6,381 nucleotides of DNA from positions 1 to 6,381 of the forward strand of contig URBM01000106.1 in NCBI GenBank assembly GCA_900545995.1, given 5' to 3'. Shown here piece after piece: positions 5,157 through 6,381 of this stretch (its first letter is position 1; every line of letters starts with the position of its first letter). This DNA comes from an uncultured Collinsella sp. (GTDB lineage Bacteria > Actinomycetota > Coriobacteriia > Coriobacteriales > Coriobacteriaceae). The notes under the pieces are model-generated. The model searched no databases. It saw only the letters and a list, made by a program, of their open reading frames with translations, and was not told where the DNA came from. Position numbers and translations under genes: made by a program.

Positions 5157-6322
5157 TGCAACATGTTTTCATCATCGGATCCAAGGGGATTCCGGCTAAC
5201 TACGGCGGCTACGAGACGTTCGTGGAGAAGCTGACCGAGAATCAGGTATCGTACGACATCAAGTACCACGTGGCGTGCGCCGTGGACTCCGCCGAGCAAG
5301 TCGGCGAGTTCGAGCACAACGGAGCACACTGCTTCAACGTGCTGCGCAGGCCCGTCGGCGCCGCGAGGGCTATCTTCTACGACATCGACGCCCTCAAGTG
5401 GTGCATCGCCTACATCAAGGAGAATCGAGTCCAGCACCCCATCGTCTACGTACTGGCCTGTCGCATCGGGCCGTTCTTCGGCAGGTACGTGAACAGGATC
5501 CATGCCCTTGGCGGCGAGGTCCTCGTGAACCCCGACGGGCACGAGTGGAAGCGCGCCAAGTGGAGCGCACCCGTCCGCAAGTACTGGAAGCTCTCGGAGC
5601 GCGGGATGGTCAAGCACGCCGACCTGATGGTGTGCGACTCCAAGAGCATCGAGAAGTACATCCGAAGGGAGTATGCCGACCTGCACCCCGAGACGACCTT
5701 CATCGCCTACGGGGCCGACATCAAGCGCTCAGCGCTCGCTGACGACGACCCGAAGTTCACGGGATGGCTCTCCGAGAAGGGCCTCGAGCCCTTCGGCTAC
5801 TACCTAGTTGTGGGGCGCTTCGTGCCTGAAAACAACTACGAGACCATGATCCGGGAGTTCATGGCTTCCGAATCCAAGCGAGATTTCGCGCTCGTGACGG
5901 GAGTGGACGACTCCTTCCTCGCAGAGCTCGAGCGGAAGACGCACTTCAAGTCCGACCCACGCATCAAGTTCGTCGGGACCGTCTACGACCAGGAGCTCCT
6001 GAAGAAGATCCGTGAGCAGGCTTACGGCTACTTCCACGGCCATGAGGTCGGCGGCACCAACCCGAGCCTCCTGGAGGCGCTGGCGTCCACGCGCCTCAAC
6101 CTCCTTCTCGACGTCGGCTTCAACCGCGAGGTCGCTGAGGACTCGGCCCTGTATTGGGTCAAGAAGTCCGGAGACTTGGCTGAACTTATTAACCGTGCTG
6201 ACGCGATGGACTTGAAGTCGATCGAGGAGTTCGATGCGGCATCGACCTCCGTTATCCGCGACCGGTATTCGTGGCGGTCCATCACTGACAGCTACGAAGA
6301 CCTTTTCCTCGGAAGGAGATAA
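5156..6322 (+). CDS. Glycosyltransferase, DUF1972/GT4 type (WchF/Cps2T-like rhamnosyltransferase)
   Basis: This predicted GT-B glycosyltransferase of 388 residues probably adds the second sugar of the lipid-linked repeat unit. The N-terminal DUF1972 domain (about 1-190) opens with VFIIGSKGIPANYGGYETFVEKL (4-26) and includes YVLACRIGPFF (98-108), VNPDGHEWKRAKWS (124-137) and MVCDSKSI (158-165). The C-terminal donor-binding half has YYLVVGRFVPENNYETMI (215-232) and GYFHGHEVGGTNPSLLEALAS (291-311), the family form of the donor-site loop. WchF/Cps2T proteins transfer rhamnose from dTDP-rhamnose to the lipid-linked first sugar. The rfbA start immediately downstream supports a rhamnose donor here. 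The ATG overlaps the upstream stop by one base (TAATG, 5154-5158) and has only a distant GGGAG (5139-5143), so translation is probably coupled. Codons end almost wholly in G or C. Confidence 0.88.
   Translation: MQHVFIIGSKGIPANYGGYETFVEKLTENQVSYDIKYHVACAVDSAEQVGEFEHNGAHCFNVLRRPVGAARAIFYDIDALKWCIAYIKENRVQHPIVYVLACRIGPFFGRYVNRIHALGGEVLVNPDGHEWKRAKWSAPVRKYWKLSERGMVKHADLMVCDSKSIEKYIRREYADLHPETTFIAYGADIKRSALADDDPKFTGWLSEKGLEPFGYYLVVGRFVPENNYETMIREFMASESKRDFALVTGVDDSFLAELERKTHFKSDPRIKFVGTVYDQELLKKIREQAYGYFHGHEVGGTNPSLLEALASTRLNLLLDVGFNREVAEDSALYWVKKSGDLAELINRADAMDLKSIEEFDAASTSVIRDRYSWRSITDSYEDLFLGRR
6313..6318 (+). promoter_or_regulatory. Ribosome binding site of rfbA
   Basis: AAGGAG lies inside the last codons of the glycosyltransferase and ends 7 bases before GTG 6326. 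This is ideal spacing, and it fixes GTG as the start although no ATG is present. Confidence 0.85.
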
Positions 6323-6325
6323 CCA

Positions 6326-6381
6326 GTGAAAGGCATCATCCTCGCCGGCGGGTCCGGCACGCGCCTGTACCCGCTCACGCT
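6326..6381 (+). CDS. rfbA: Glucose-1-phosphate thymidylyltransferase, first 18 codons (cut by window end)
   Basis: RfbA/RmlA joins glucose 1-phosphate and dTTP to give dTDP-glucose, the first step to dTDP-L-rhamnose. Only MKGIILAGGSGTRLYPLT is visible. This is the characteristic nucleotide-binding N-terminus of the family, with the GGSGTRL loop. Other sugar nucleotidyltransferases begin similarly, but the tight GTRLYPLT form and the upstream rhamnosyltransferase-like gene favour RfbA. It follows the glycosyltransferase stop by three bases, so it belongs to the same operon. The 3' end lies outside the window. Confidence 0.85.
   Translation, partial: MKGIILAGGSGTRLYPLT

Overview
The window looks like chromosomal DNA from a high-GC gut actinobacterium, most likely class Coriobacteriia (Collinsella-like). 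This rests on GC-rich codon use, GTG starts, a free-standing tRNA-Ala with encoded CCA, and the style of the glgB, HAD, thiamine pyrophosphokinase and exopolysaccharide genes. It is an inference from familiarity, not from a search. The first 23 bases are not genomic: they are an untrimmed Nextera/Tn5 sequencing adapter, so the left edge is a contig end.

Layout. (1) 24-1015, minus strand: N-terminal part of a glycogen branching enzyme (glgB), cut by the contig end. (2) 1016-1346: divergent intergenic region with a strong hairpin and two sets of TGGTAAAAC-type inverted repeats, one enclosing a TTGACA box. (3) 1347-2687, plus strand: a HAD-family hydrolase followed with no gap by a thiamine pyrophosphokinase. 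(4) 2716-2871: a complete monocistronic tRNA-Ala(GGC) unit with promoter, tRNA and intrinsic terminator. (5) 2872-3794: about 0.9 kb with no credible protein gene, holding a 29-nt near-perfect palindrome, an extended -10 promoter candidate and, nearer its end, several stacked RNA hairpins, the largest 60 nt long. (6) 3795 to the right edge: the start of an exopolysaccharide/capsule operon with a NusG-paralogue antiterminator (LoaP type), a priming phosphoglycosyltransferase, a WchF/Cps2T-like rhamnosyltransferase and the first codons of rfbA/rmlA (glucose-1-phosphate thymidylyltransferase).

How the genes work together. The operon can be read as a small programme. LoaP would ride on RNA polymerase and help it read through a long operon. 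The priming enzyme would place the first sugar phosphate on undecaprenyl phosphate. The DUF1972 glycosyltransferase would add the second sugar, probably rhamnose. RfbA opens the dTDP-rhamnose supply pathway. The structured leader before loaP, and a small hairpin in the gap between loaP and the priming enzyme, are the most interesting non-coding elements, because LoaP proteins are known to act through RNA hairpins in their target leaders. Codon usage becomes clearly more G/C-ending inside the priming transferase gene, which suggests that the cluster body was joined to a resident loaP-type front end.
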